Source of the DNA: Mesorhizobium sp. ES1-1
GTDB taxonomy: Bacteria; Pseudomonadota; Alphaproteobacteria; Rhizobiales; Rhizobiaceae
DNA length: 64,000 nt
Reading direction: 5' to 3'
Assembly: GCF_020164785.1 (NCBI RefSeq)
Contig: NZ_JAIUGX010000006.1
Location: forward strand, 248,001 to 312,000
Shown here: piece by piece, positions 55,809 to 63,694 of the stretch
How the letters are laid out: each line of letters begins with the position of its first letter
Position numbering within the stretch: position 1 is the stretch's first letter
Notes under the pieces: model-generated
Told to the model about the DNA's origin: nothing
What the model saw: only the letters and a program-made list of their open reading frames with translations
The model's database searches: none
Made by a program: the position numbers and the translations under genes

Positions 55809-56750
55809 ATGAAGAAACTGCTTCTGGGCGTCGCTTTCGCGGCGCTGATGAGTTCGTCGGCTCTTGCCGCCAAGGTCGGCGTGTCGATGGCCAAGTTCGA
55901 CGACAACTTCCTCACCGTGCTGCGCAACGGCATGATCGAGCAGGCGAAGGGTATGGACGGCGTCGAACTGCAGGTGGAGGACGCGCAGAACGACGTTGCC
56001 AAACAACTCGACCAGATCAAGAATTTCGCCGCCTCCGGTGTCGACGCCATCATCGTCAACCCGGTCGACACGTCGGCGACGCAGGCGATGTCGGACGCCG
56101 CGGCTGCAGCCAAGATCCCGCTGGTCTACGTGAACCGGCAACCGGTCAATGTCGACACGCTGCCGGAAAACCAGGCGTTCGTCGCTTCGAACGAAGCCGA
56201 TTCCGGTACGCTTGAGACCAAGGAAGTCTGCCGCCTGTTTACCGAAGCCGGCAAGAAGGAAGCCAATGTCTATGTCATCATGGGCGAGCTTTCCAATCAG
56301 GCCGCGGTGCAGCGCACCAAGGACATCGAGGACGTCATCGCCACGCCCGAATGCAACTTCATCAAGATCATCGACAAGCAGACGTCGAACTGGAACCGTG
56401 ACGAAGCCCAGAACCTGATGACCAACTGGCTGTCGACCGGAAAGCCGTTCGACGGCGTCATCGCCAACAATGACGAAAGCGCCATCGGCGCTATTCAGGC
56501 GATGAAGGCCGCCAACATCGACATGAAGACCGTTGTCGTCGGCGGCGTCGATGCCACGCAGGACGCACTGGCCGCAATGCAGGCCGGCGACCTCGACGCC
56601 ACCGTGTTCCAGGACGCCGCCGGCCAGGGCAAGGGCGCGCTTGATGCCGCGCTCAAGCTGGCCAAGGGCGAGAAGGTCGAACACAAGGTCTACGTCCCCT
56701 TCCAGCTGGTCACGCCGGCCAACATCGACAAGTTCCTGAAGAAGAACTGA
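55809..56750 (+). CDS. ABC transporter periplasmic sugar/inositol-binding protein, MocB/IbpA-like
   Basis: This 313-residue protein has a Sec signal peptide (KKLLLGVAFAALMSSSALAA) and a type I periplasmic-binding fold: VGVSMAKFDDNFLTVLRNGM, GVDAIIVNPVDTSATQAMSD, GVIANNDESAIGAIQAM and VVVGGVDATQDALAAM. This matches the ribose/myo-inositol/rhizopine binding proteins. GGAGGAGAG lies at normal spacing before the ATG at 55809. Permease and ATPase genes follow. A strong hairpin after the stop may raise its mRNA level relative to the permease. Confidence 0.9.
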   Translation: MKKLLLGVAFAALMSSSALAAKVGVSMAKFDDNFLTVLRNGMIEQAKGMDGVELQVEDAQNDVAKQLDQIKNFAASGVDAIIVNPVDTSATQAMSDAAAAAKIPLVYVNRQPVNVDTLPENQAFVASNEADSGTLETKEVCRLFTEAGKKEANVYVIMGELSNQAAVQRTKDIEDVIATPECNFIKIIDKQTSNWNRDEAQNLMTNWLSTGKPFDGVIANNDESAIGAIQAMKAANIDMKTVVVGGVDATQDALAAMQAGDLDATVFQDAAGQGKGALDAALKLAKGEKVEHKVYVPFQLVTPANIDKFLKKN

Positions 56751-56761
56751 ACCAGGGCAAA

Positions 56762-56794
56762 GGAGCGGCGCTGTCGCAGCGATGGCGCCGCTCC
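56762..56794 (+). other. Strong GC hairpin between binding-protein and permease genes
   Basis: GGAGCGGCGC (56762-56771) and GCGCCGCTCC (56785-56794) are perfect 10-bp arms. No T-tract follows, so it is more likely a 3' mRNA stabiliser or partial terminator than a full terminator, as often seen after periplasmic binding-protein genes. Confidence 0.65.
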
Positions 56795-56851
56795 TCCATC
56801 CTCCGGCGCCTCCGGGCGTCAGGATCGACCGCGGCTGAGGGAGGTAGACGA

Positions 56852-57928
56852 TTGGCACAGACATCCCATGGCGTCGGCGGGGTCGGCTATGACGCCAGGA
56901 AGCGGACATGGCCGGCTGAGTTCAACGTCTTCCTGGCGCTGGTCATCCTCGTCGTCATTTTCGAATTGATCGGCCGGATCTTTCTCGGCGACAGCTTTCT
57001 GTTCAACACCCGCGCCGACGTCCCGGCGATCTTCAACGAGGCGCGCCTGCAGATCATCATCCTGCAGGTGTCGATCGTCGGCATCATCGCCATCGGCGTG
57101 ACGCAGGTGATCATCACCGGCGGCATCGACCTGTCCTCCGGTTCGATCGTCGGCGCCACCGCGATGATCGCCATGAGTTTCGCCCAGGTGGCGACGGTCA
57201 ATGGTAACCCCAACCCCAAGGCGATGTTCTTGGCGCAGGGCTGGACCGACCTGCCCGTCATCGTGCCCGTGGTGGTGGCGATCGGCTGCGGCCTGCTGGC
57301 CGGCCTCGTCAACGGCGCCCTGATCGCCTACACGCGCATTCCGCCCTTCATTGCAACGTTGGGCATGATGGTGACCGCACGCGGCATCGCCAAATGGTGG
57401 TCTAAGGGGCAGCCGATCTCGTTTCCGACCGAAGGTTTCGCGGCGATCGGCAAGGGCCTGATGCCCGTCATCATCTTCCTGTCGCTGGCCGTGCTATTCC
57501 AGTTGATCATGACCTACACAAAGTATGGGAAGCACAGTTACGCTATCGGGTCCAATGAAGACGCCGCGCGCATGTCGGGCATCAACATCGCCAACCACAA
57601 GATCCTGGTCTACGCCATCGCAGGCATACTCGCCGCGCTCGCCGCCGTGGTTCTGAGCTCCAAGAATCTAACCGCCCAGTCCGGCATGGGCGTGATGTAC
57701 GAGCTCGATGCCATCGCGATGGCGGTCATCGGCGGCGTCTCGTTGTCGGGGGGCCGCGGTTCGATCATCGGCACGGTTATCGGCTCGCTGATCTTCGGCG
57801 TCATCATCTCCGGCTTCACCTTCCTGCGCCTCGACGCCTATTACCAGGAGATGGTCAAGGGCGTGATCATCGTCGGCGCGGTGGTTCTCGATCAGTGGCG
57901 GCAACGCCTGCGGGCAATGAGGGCTTGA
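56852..57928 (+). CDS. ABC transporter permease, ribose/inositol type
   Basis: This 358-residue protein has about 8-10 membrane segments (FLALVILVVIFELIGRIFL, QIIILQVSIVGIIAIGVTQV, LVYAIAGILAALAAVVL) and the family signature ITGGIDLSSGSIVG and MAVIGGVSLSGGRGSIIGT. It uses a TTG start at 56852 with GGGAGGT upstream. It forms the membrane channel for the binding protein and ATPase encoded on either side, and its C-terminus ends in a short basic segment just before the ATPase gene. Confidence 0.92.
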   Translation: MAQTSHGVGGVGYDARKRTWPAEFNVFLALVILVVIFELIGRIFLGDSFLFNTRADVPAIFNEARLQIIILQVSIVGIIAIGVTQVIITGGIDLSSGSIVGATAMIAMSFAQVATVNGNPNPKAMFLAQGWTDLPVIVPVVVAIGCGLLAGLVNGALIAYTRIPPFIATLGMMVTARGIAKWWSKGQPISFPTEGFAAIGKGLMPVIIFLSLAVLFQLIMTYTKYGKHSYAIGSNEDAARMSGINIANHKILVYAIAGILAALAAVVLSSKNLTAQSGMGVMYELDAIAMAVIGGVSLSGGRGSIIGTVIGSLIFGVIISGFTFLRLDAYYQEMVKGVIIVGAVVLDQWRQRLRAMRA

Positions 57929-57930
57929 TC

Positions 57931-58698
57931 ATGTCTGACATCGTCCTGAAGACCGAGAACATGACCAAGCGCTATGGCGGGGTGCATGCGCTCGAAGGCG
58001 CGAATTTCGAGCTGCGCAAGGGCGAGCATGTCGCCATCATGGGTGACAACGGCGCCGGCAAATCGACCTTCGTGCGGCAGATCACCGGCGTCGAGCAGCG
58101 CACCAGCGGCAAGATGTGGTTCGACGGCAAGGAGGTGAATTTCACCGGGCCGATCGAGGCGCGCGAGGCGGGCATCGAGACCGTGTTCCAGAACCTGGCG
58201 CTGGCCGACGATCTCGACGTGCCATCCAACCTGTTCCTCGGCCGCGAGAAGGTGCTGTTCAACCTCGGGCCGTTCTCGATCCTGGACCGCAAATACATGC
58301 GCAAGGCGACCGAGGCGGCGCTGATCCGCACGGCGGTGAAGATCCCCAATCTGTCGAACACGATCCGCCACATGTCGGGCGGCCAGCGCCAATGCGTGGC
58401 GATCGCCCGGACCGCCACCTTCGCCTCCAAGCTGATCATCATGGATGAACCGACGGCGGCGCTGGGCGTGCAGGAAACGGCTCAGGTCCAGAACATCATC
58501 CGCACGCTGAAGGACAATGGCGAGCCGCTGATCCTGATCAGCCACAATATGCGCCAGGTGTTCGACCTGTGCGACCGCATCGTCGTTTTCCGGCGCGGCC
58601 GCATCGTTGCCAATCTGCACAAGCAGGACACAGACGGAAACGATATCGTCTCCTACATCATAGGCGCCAAGACCGGGGAGGCCGAACTCGTCGCTTGA
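57931..58698 (+). CDS. ABC transporter ATPase, single-domain sugar type
   Basis: This 255-residue ATPase has Walker A GDNGAGKSTFVRQI, the signature HMSGGQRQCVAIAR, Walker B LIIMDEPTAALG and the H-loop LILISHN. Ribose-type transporters often use a double ATPase (RbsA); this one has a single domain, as in the rhizobial FrcA-type fructose transporter. It begins 2 bases after the permease stop. The earlier in-frame start at 57895 lies within the permease gene. Confidence 0.92.
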   Translation: MSDIVLKTENMTKRYGGVHALEGANFELRKGEHVAIMGDNGAGKSTFVRQITGVEQRTSGKMWFDGKEVNFTGPIEAREAGIETVFQNLALADDLDVPSNLFLGREKVLFNLGPFSILDRKYMRKATEAALIRTAVKIPNLSNTIRHMSGGQRQCVAIARTATFASKLIIMDEPTAALGVQETAQVQNIIRTLKDNGEPLILISHNMRQVFDLCDRIVVFRRGRIVANLHKQDTDGNDIVSYIIGAKTGEAELVA

Positions 58699-58799
58699 CG
58701 GGAGATGCGATAAACGCCCCTGTCCTGTCTCGACCGAATTTCACCCACGCCGATCGTCGGCGCGATCACCTGCTTTGAACCACCCCCAGAGGAAATCCC

Positions 58800-59795
58800 A
58801 TGACACTCCGTTTTGCTCTCCTGGGCGCCGGCCGCATCGGCAAGGTCCACGCCCGCGCCGTCGGCTCCAATCCGCAGGCCAGACTAGTGGCCGTCGCCGA
58901 TGCCTTCGAAAAGGCGGCAACCGAACTGGCGGGGGCCTATGGCGCAGAGGTGCGCAGCATCGACGCCATCGAGACATCCAATGACATCGACGCCGTCGTC
59001 ATCTGCACGCCGACCGATACCCATGCCGATCTGATCGAGCGCTTCGCCAAGGCTGGCAAGGCGATCTTCTGCGAAAAGCCCATCGACCTGAACGTCAAGC
59101 GCGTCGAGAAGTGCCTGGCCGTGGTCGAGAAGACCAAGGCGACGCTGATGGTCGGCTTCAACAGGCGCTTCGACCCGCATTTCGCCGCCGTGCGCAAGGC
59201 AATCGACGATGGCGCCATCGGCACGGTCGAAATGGTCACCATCACCTCGCGCGATCCGGGAGCGCCGCCGATCGACTACATCAAGCGCTCGGGTGGCATC
59301 TTTCGCGACATGACCATCCATGATTTCGACATGGCGCGCTTCCTGCTCGGCGAAGAGCCGGTGGCGGTCAGCGCCCATGCCTCGGTACTGGTCGACAAGG
59401 ATATCGGCGCTGCCAGCGATTTCGATTCAGTCAGCGTCATCCTCGAGACGGCGTCCGGCAAGCAGGCCGTCATCTCCAACTCGCGCCGCGCCACCTACGG
59501 TTACGACCAGCGCATCGAAGTGCATGGCTCGAAAGGCATGGTCGCCGCCGAGAACCAGCGGCCGGTGTCGATCGAACTCGCCAACGAGAAGGGCTACACG
59601 CGCCCGCCGCTGCACGACTTCTTCATGACCCGCTATCTCGACGCTTATGCGCTGGAGATCGCCGCGTTCATCACGGCGGCGACCTCGGGCAAGAAGGCGT
59701 CACCGAGCGGGGCCGATGGCCTCGTCGCGTTGAAGCTGGCGGATGCGGCGCTGAAATCGGCAACGACCGGCAAGACCGTACGTCTCGACAAGTGA
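58800..59795 (+). CDS. iolG: Gfo/Idh/MocA-family dehydrogenase, inositol 2-dehydrogenase-like
   Basis: This 331-residue oxidoreductase has the Rossmann motif LLGAGRIGKVHARAV, the catalytic EKP motif in FCEKPIDLNVKRVEK, and the substrate-side RFDPHFAAVRKAIDDGAIG and GGIFRDMTIHDFDMARFLL. These match IolG and MocA proteins that oxidise inositols or inositol derivatives with NAD. It follows the ATPase gene by about 100 bases, in the same direction. No iolB, iolC, iolD or iolE gene is in the window, so later steps would be elsewhere. Confidence 0.88.
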   Translation: MTLRFALLGAGRIGKVHARAVGSNPQARLVAVADAFEKAATELAGAYGAEVRSIDAIETSNDIDAVVICTPTDTHADLIERFAKAGKAIFCEKPIDLNVKRVEKCLAVVEKTKATLMVGFNRRFDPHFAAVRKAIDDGAIGTVEMVTITSRDPGAPPIDYIKRSGGIFRDMTIHDFDMARFLLGEEPVAVSAHASVLVDKDIGAASDFDSVSVILETASGKQAVISNSRRATYGYDQRIEVHGSKGMVAAENQRPVSIELANEKGYTRPPLHDFFMTRYLDAYALEIAAFITAATSGKKASPSGADGLVALKLADAALKSATTGKTVRLDK

Positions 59796-59826
59796 GAAAC
59801 CGGACCTAACACACAGGAGCAAAGCG

Positions 59827-60621
59827 ATGAGCGCATCCGCCGATCGCAATTCACAGACACGCGCCATCGTCACCGGCGGTGCGCAAGGCATCGGCTTCGC
59901 CGCCGCCGAGGCGCTGGCCGACGAGGGCTGCCGGGCGCTTGCGCTGATCGGCCGCTCGCAGGAGAAGGGCGACAAGGCCGTCGCCCATTTCAAAAAGACC
60001 GGCGTCGACGCCATCTTCATTAGCGCCGACGTCTCGAAAGTCGCCGAGTGCAAGCGCGCCGTCGCGACTGCGATTTCGCATTTCGGTACCATCAACGCGC
60101 TGGTCAATGCCGCCGCGACCTCGGCTCGCGGCTCGCTGGTCGAGACATCCGAGGAGGTCTTCGACCAGATTTTCGCCACCAATGTGCGTGGCCCGTTCTT
60201 CCTGATGCAGGGCGTGGTGGCGCATCTCCTGGAGACGAAGGCGCCGGGCTCCATCGTCAACGTCCTCTCGATGTCGGCGCATTGCGGCCAGTCCTTCCTG
60301 GCGCCCTATTCGTCGAGCAAGGGCGCCTTGGCGACCCTGACCAAGAATGTCGCCAATGCCTATCGCTTCAACCGCATCCGCTGCAACGCCGTGCTGCCGG
60401 GCTGGATGGATACGGAGGGCGAGGACATCGTGCAGAAGAAATGGCACGCGGCGGCGGAGGACTGGCTGGCAAAGGCGGAAGCCGGTCAGCCGATGGGGCA
60501 ATTGGTCAAGCCGGACCAACTGGCGCGCCTGATCAGCTACATGGTCAGCCCGCAATCCGGCGTCATGACCGGATCGCTGGTCGACTACGACCAGAATGTC
60601 GCGGGCACGTCGCCGGAATAA
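59827..60621 (+). CDS. Short-chain dehydrogenase/reductase
   Basis: This 264-residue classical SDR has the NAD(P) motif TGGAQGIGFAAAEAL, an NAA motif (LVNAAATSARGS), catalytic Ser in VLSMSAHCGQSF and the YxxxK motif in APYSSSKGAL. The start ATG at 59827 has an ACAGGAGC sequence upstream. It is the last gene of the ABC-transporter run and probably oxidises or reduces the same sugar/polyol pathway; the exact substrate is unknown. Confidence 0.9.
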   Translation: MSASADRNSQTRAIVTGGAQGIGFAAAEALADEGCRALALIGRSQEKGDKAVAHFKKTGVDAIFISADVSKVAECKRAVATAISHFGTINALVNAAATSARGSLVETSEEVFDQIFATNVRGPFFLMQGVVAHLLETKAPGSIVNVLSMSAHCGQSFLAPYSSSKGALATLTKNVANAYRFNRIRCNAVLPGWMDTEGEDIVQKKWHAAAEDWLAKAEAGQPMGQLVKPDQLARLISYMVSPQSGVMTGSLVDYDQNVAGTSPE

Positions 60622-60655
60622 CCTCTGTTACTGCGACGTCGCCCTTCTTTAATGG

Positions 60656-60679
60656 TCATGACAGTCAGACTAGTCATGA
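60656..60679. promoter_or_regulatory. Inverted repeat in front of the vapB remnant
   Basis: TCATGAC (60656-60662) and GTCATGA (60673-60679) form a 7-bp inverted repeat just upstream of the antitoxin remnant. VapB-type antitoxins repress their own promoters by binding such repeats, so this may be a relic operator. Confidence 0.45.
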
Positions 60680-60686
60680 GGTTGAG

Positions 60687-60947
60687 ATGCTGCATGCAAC
60701 CGAGGATACGAACTGGACGGTCGCAGGGCAAAGGCGCGGCTCTCTGAAGTCATCGAGCGCGCGCAGTCATCTCCGCAGACGATAACCAAGAACGGCAGGC
60801 CACAGTCGTCGCAGTCTCGGCCGAGGAATGGCAGCGCAAGACCGCTCGCAAAGGTACACTTGCGGAATTCTTGCTGGACTCGCCGCTTCGGGGAGCCGAT
60901 CTCGATCTCGAGCGTCAACGCGATGAACCGCATGATCTGCCACTGCG
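60687..60947 (+). pseudogene. Broken Phd/YefM (VapB)-type antitoxin gene
   Basis: Reading from the ATG at 60687 gives MLHATEDTNWTVA, then the frame breaks near 60726. A one-base shift restores AKARLSEVIERAQSSPQTIT, which ends at GRP near 60802. A second one-base shift restores VVAVSAEEWQRKTARKG followed by LAEFLLDSPLRGADLDLE. Joined, these make a normal antitoxin of about 85 residues with a Phd/YefM DNA-binding N-terminus. Both defects look like single-base deletions. A sequencing error at both places is possible but less likely. Confidence 0.75.
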
Positions 60948-61370
60948 AGGCTGCTGCTCGACACGAACGTCCTATCGGAGGTGACAAGGCCGGCGCCGGA
61001 CAAACGCGTTCTCGACTGGCTGGACGAGCTTGATGAGGACCGCTCCTTCATCAGCGTCGTGTCGATCGCCGAGATCAGGCCCGGCGTTGCCCTCATGGAT
61101 GAAGACCGGAAACGAGTGGCACTGGGCGAATGGCTCACCCGAGACCTCCCACACCGCTTCGAGCAGAGGGGGCTGCCCGTGGATGAAAAGGTTGCGTTGG
61201 CCTGGGGGGACCTTATAGGCCTTGCCAAGCGCCACGGCCGCGGCTTGTCGTCGATGGACGGCCTGATCGCTGCCACCGCGATTGCGCGTGAGCTCACTTT
61301 GGCGACACGGAATACGAGGGATTTCGAAGGTCTTGGTATTGAACTATTCGACCCGTGGACTGCACCTTGA
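60948..61370 (+). pseudogene. VapC-type PIN-domain toxin gene without a usable start
   Basis: The PIN domain is otherwise intact: first catalytic Asp in RLLLDTNVLSEV, acidic SIAEIRPGV, SSMDGLIAATAI and the last Asp in TRNTRDFEGLG. No ATG, GTG or TTG lies in frame before the first Asp after the stop near 60930. Comparison with a typical overlapping vapB-vapC junction (CGATGAGG) suggests that 3 bases including the ATG were lost. A GTG at 60981 could start a protein but would lack the first catalytic Asp. The toxin is probably not made in active form. Confidence 0.7.
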
Positions 61371-61425
61371 GCTCCGTCATGGGGGTAGTCTAGACCAAGG
61401 GAGTTTAACGAAGACGCCTACGATG

Positions 61426-61610
61426 TCGTCATCCACCGGCGCAGCAAGGAGCGAAGCGACGTGGCGCAGACCCGAGGATCCATGCCGGGACTCGGAAGCG
61501 CCGCTGCGGTCCAGAATTCTGCTCCGCTGCGTTCCCTGGCGGATGTCACGGAATGGATCCTATGGTCTGCGCCGCGTCGCTTCGCTCCTTGCTACGCCAT
61601 AGGATGACGA
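61426..61610. repeat. Long imperfect palindrome, probable dispersed intergenic element
   Basis: The left arm (61426-61491) and the reverse complement of the right arm (61545-61610) agree at about 57 of 66 positions, sharing AGCAAGGAGCGAAGCGACG, GGCGCAGACC and AGGATCCAT. The central 53 bases do not pair. No gene is inside. I recall near-identical sequences in intergenic regions of Mesorhizobium genomes, so I read this as a dispersed repeat. Confidence 0.7.
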
Positions 61611-61653
61611 AATCGCGAAGGTTCCGCCCATCCCGAATTGACGTTAGGTCCCA

Positions 61654-61682
61654 CGTGACAAGCGCCTTCTCATCGACTATAT
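61654..61682 (+). promoter_or_regulatory. Promoter of the aroG leader
   Basis: CGTGAC (61654-61659), a 17-base spacer and CTATAT (61677-61682) match the rhizobial housekeeping promoter pattern CTTGAC-N17-CTATAT at 11 of 12 positions. Transcription would start near 61690, exactly at the leader-peptide ATG. Confidence 0.65.
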
Positions 61683-61689
61683 GAGCCTC

Positions 61690-61761
61690 ATGATCAACCT
61701 GACCGCCACCTATTGGTACTTTAGGAGCTCGCTGGCGGCGGGAGGATTGCGCTCGATCTGA
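61690..61761 (+). CDS. Leader peptide with Tyr-Trp-Tyr-Phe run, upstream of aroG
   Basis: A 23-residue frame starts at ATG 61690 and ends at TGA 61761. Codons TAT TGG TAC TTT (61711-61722) encode Tyr-Trp-Tyr-Phe in a row, using all three aromatic amino acids made from the AroG product pathway. An in-frame ATG at 61681 would add three residues, but it overlaps the -10 box; with the promoter above, the mRNA would be leaderless, as reported for the S. meliloti trpL leader peptide. The peptide itself probably has no other function than to time the ribosome. Confidence 0.75.
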   Translation: MINLTATYWYFRSSLAAGGLRSI

Positions 61762-61811
61762 AGATTGCAGCAAAAGTATCCGAACAGCCGCCAGACCTGG
61801 CGGCTTTTTTG
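61703..61811 (+). promoter_or_regulatory. Transcription attenuator of aroG (segments 1-4 with terminator)
   Basis: Four mutually pairing segments are present. Segment 1 is CCGCCA (61703-61708). Segment 2 is CTGGCGGC (61732-61739). Segment 3 is GCCGCCAG (61787-61794). Segment 4 is CTGGCGGC (61797-61804), followed by TTTTTT. Segments 3 and 4 form the terminator (AGCCGCC.../...GGCGGCT), 2 and 3 the antiterminator, 1 and 2 the competing hairpin. The Tyr-Trp-Tyr-Phe codons lie just after segment 1. A ribosome stalled there covers segment 1, frees segment 2, and allows read-through into aroG. Confidence 0.8.
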
Positions 61812-61850
61812 TTTCAGCCGGCAGGTCTCCCCAATCAGGAGCAGAAAGCC

Positions 61851-62942
61851 GTGTTGACCACTACAGACGATCTTCGCGTCAAGGAAATCCGAGAACTGAG
61901 CACGCCGGACCAGGTGATGCGGGAGATTCCGCGCACTCTGACGGCGACGCGCACCGTTGCCGCGTCACGCAACGCCATCCATTCCATCCTAACCGGGGCC
62001 GACGATCGGCTTATCGTGATCGTCGGCCCTTGCTCCATCCACGATCCGGTCGCCGCGGTGGATTACGCCAGCCGTCTGGCGGCGCTACGCGAAGCCCTGT
62101 CCGACCGGCTCGAGATCGTGATGCGGGTCTATTTCGAGAAGCCGCGCACGACCGTCGGCTGGAAGGGCCTTATCAACGATCCCGACCTCGACGGCTCCTT
62201 CAACATCGAGAGAGGGCTCAGGATGGCGCGCAACGTGCTGTCGGCCGTCAACAATCTCGGCCTGCCGGCCGCAACCGAATTCCTCGACATGACGATCCCG
62301 CAATACATCGCCGACCTCGTCGCCTGGGGCGCCATCGGCGCGCGCACCACCGAGAGCCAGATCCATCGCGAATTGGCTTCGGGTCTGTCCTGCCCGGTCG
62401 GCTTCAAGAACGGCACCGACGGCAATCTCAGGATCGCCGGCGAGGCGGTAAAGTCGGCGGCCCAGCCGCACCATTTCATGGCGGTGACCAAGGGCGGACG
62501 CAGCGCTATCGCGGCAACGACCGGCAATGAGGACTGCCACGTCATCCTGCGCGGCGGCGTCCAGCCTAATTATGACGCGACGAGTGTCGAGGCGGCGGCG
62601 GTGGAACTCGCACGCATCGGAGTGGCGCCGCGGCTGATGATCGATGTCAGCCATGCCAACTCCGCCAAGAAGCCGGAGAACCAGCCCAAGGTGGCGGCCG
62701 ATGTGGCTGGCCAGATAACGGCGGGCGACGAGCGCATCATCGGCGTCATGATCGAGAGCAATCTCGTCGCCGGACGGCAGGATGTGGTGCCCGGCAAGCC
62801 GCTCGTCTATGGCCAGAGCATCACCGATGGCTGTATCGACTGGGCGACCACAGAGACCGTGCTGCACGGCCTTGCCGGAGCCGTCGAGTGGCGCCGCTCG
62901 GCACGCCGAGCCATGTTGGAAAGCCGGCAGGGCGCGGCTTGA
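61851..62942 (+). CDS. aroG: 3-deoxy-7-phosphoheptulonate synthase (DAHP synthase), class I
   Basis: This enzyme condenses PEP with erythrose 4-phosphate, the first step of the shikimate pathway to Phe, Tyr and Trp. The 363-residue protein is of the AroF/G/H type: IVIVGPCSIHDPVAAVDYA, MRVYFEKPRTTVGWKGLIND, GARTTESQIHRELASGLS, GFKNGTDGN and LMIDVSHANSAKK. The GTG at 61851 has AGGAG upstream; the frame is open to 61809, but that part overlaps the terminator. Expression is probably controlled by the attenuator directly upstream. Feedback inhibition by an aromatic amino acid is known in the family; which one applies here is not readable. Confidence 0.95.
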   Translation: MLTTTDDLRVKEIRELSTPDQVMREIPRTLTATRTVAASRNAIHSILTGADDRLIVIVGPCSIHDPVAAVDYASRLAALREALSDRLEIVMRVYFEKPRTTVGWKGLINDPDLDGSFNIERGLRMARNVLSAVNNLGLPAATEFLDMTIPQYIADLVAWGAIGARTTESQIHRELASGLSCPVGFKNGTDGNLRIAGEAVKSAAQPHHFMAVTKGGRSAIAATTGNEDCHVILRGGVQPNYDATSVEAAAVELARIGVAPRLMIDVSHANSAKKPENQPKVAADVAGQITAGDERIIGVMIESNLVAGRQDVVPGKPLVYGQSITDGCIDWATTETVLHGLAGAVEWRRSARRAMLESRQGAA

Positions 62943-62977
62943 TAAGAAGGCGGTATGGGGGGCGATGTTAATGGAAC

Positions 62978-63613
62978 TTACGCCCCCCTCAGCCCCTCCC
63001 ACGCGGTGAACACCGACACCGCGAAGAGCAGCAATCCGGCCGCCCGGCCAGCAAGAATGGTGGCTCGCGGGTTGGCGATCAGGAGGTTGCGGCTGCGGCC
63101 GGCGGTGACCGCGAGTCCGCCATAGATCGCCGCCTGTGTCAGGACGGTAAGCAGGCCCATGACCGTCGCCTGCATCCAGATGGGACCATAATCCGGCTTC
63201 AGGAATTGCGGGTAGACGGCAAGCACGAACAAATATGCCTTCGGGTTGATCAGGCAGGTCGCCAGCCCCTGTCGAAACGCCTTCCAGGCGGAGCGGCTGC
63301 CGGCAGGACCGTCCTGTCCGACGGTGATGGAACTGCGCATCAGTGTGATGCCGATAAAGGCCATGTAGGCGGCGCCGGCAAGCAGCAGTGGCTTGAACAG
63401 GATCGGCACGAAGTGAATCAGCAGGCCGACGCCGATGGCGCCGTTCAGCGTATGCACCAAGCCGCCGACCATGATGCCGCCGGTCGCGGCAAGGCCCCGG
63501 TCACGGCCGCCGGTCAATGCATTGGCCAGCACGAACAGCATATCCATGCCCGGGACGGCGATGATGCCGAACAGCAGGATGAAGAAGAGCCAGAGATTTT
63601 CCGCGTAACCCAT
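62978..63613 (-). CDS. LysE-family exporter (RhtB-like)
   Basis: This 211-residue membrane protein has six hydrophobic segments and LysE/RhtB features: FFILLFGIIAVPGMDMLFVL (the P-G-x-D/N signature near the N-terminus), GGIMVGGLVHTLNGAIGV and a central RQGLATCLINPKAYLFVLA. Such proteins export amino acids or related metabolites; the substrate is not assigned. It converges with aroG and diverges from the YafY-type regulator, which could control it. Confidence 0.88.
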   Translation of the reverse strand: MGYAENLWLFFILLFGIIAVPGMDMLFVLANALTGGRDRGLAATGGIMVGGLVHTLNGAIGVGLLIHFVPILFKPLLLAGAAYMAFIGITLMRSSITVGQDGPAGSRSAWKAFRQGLATCLINPKAYLFVLAVYPQFLKPDYGPIWMQATVMGLLTVLTQAAIYGGLAVTAGRSRNLLIANPRATILAGRAAGLLLFAVSVFTAWEGLRGA

Positions 63614-63694
63614 GTCAGTTGCCTACCGCCTTGCCCCACCTGCGTGCGGCGGAAGCTGTTGATTTTCATATCGAGAGGCAGTCCTATATGTTGG

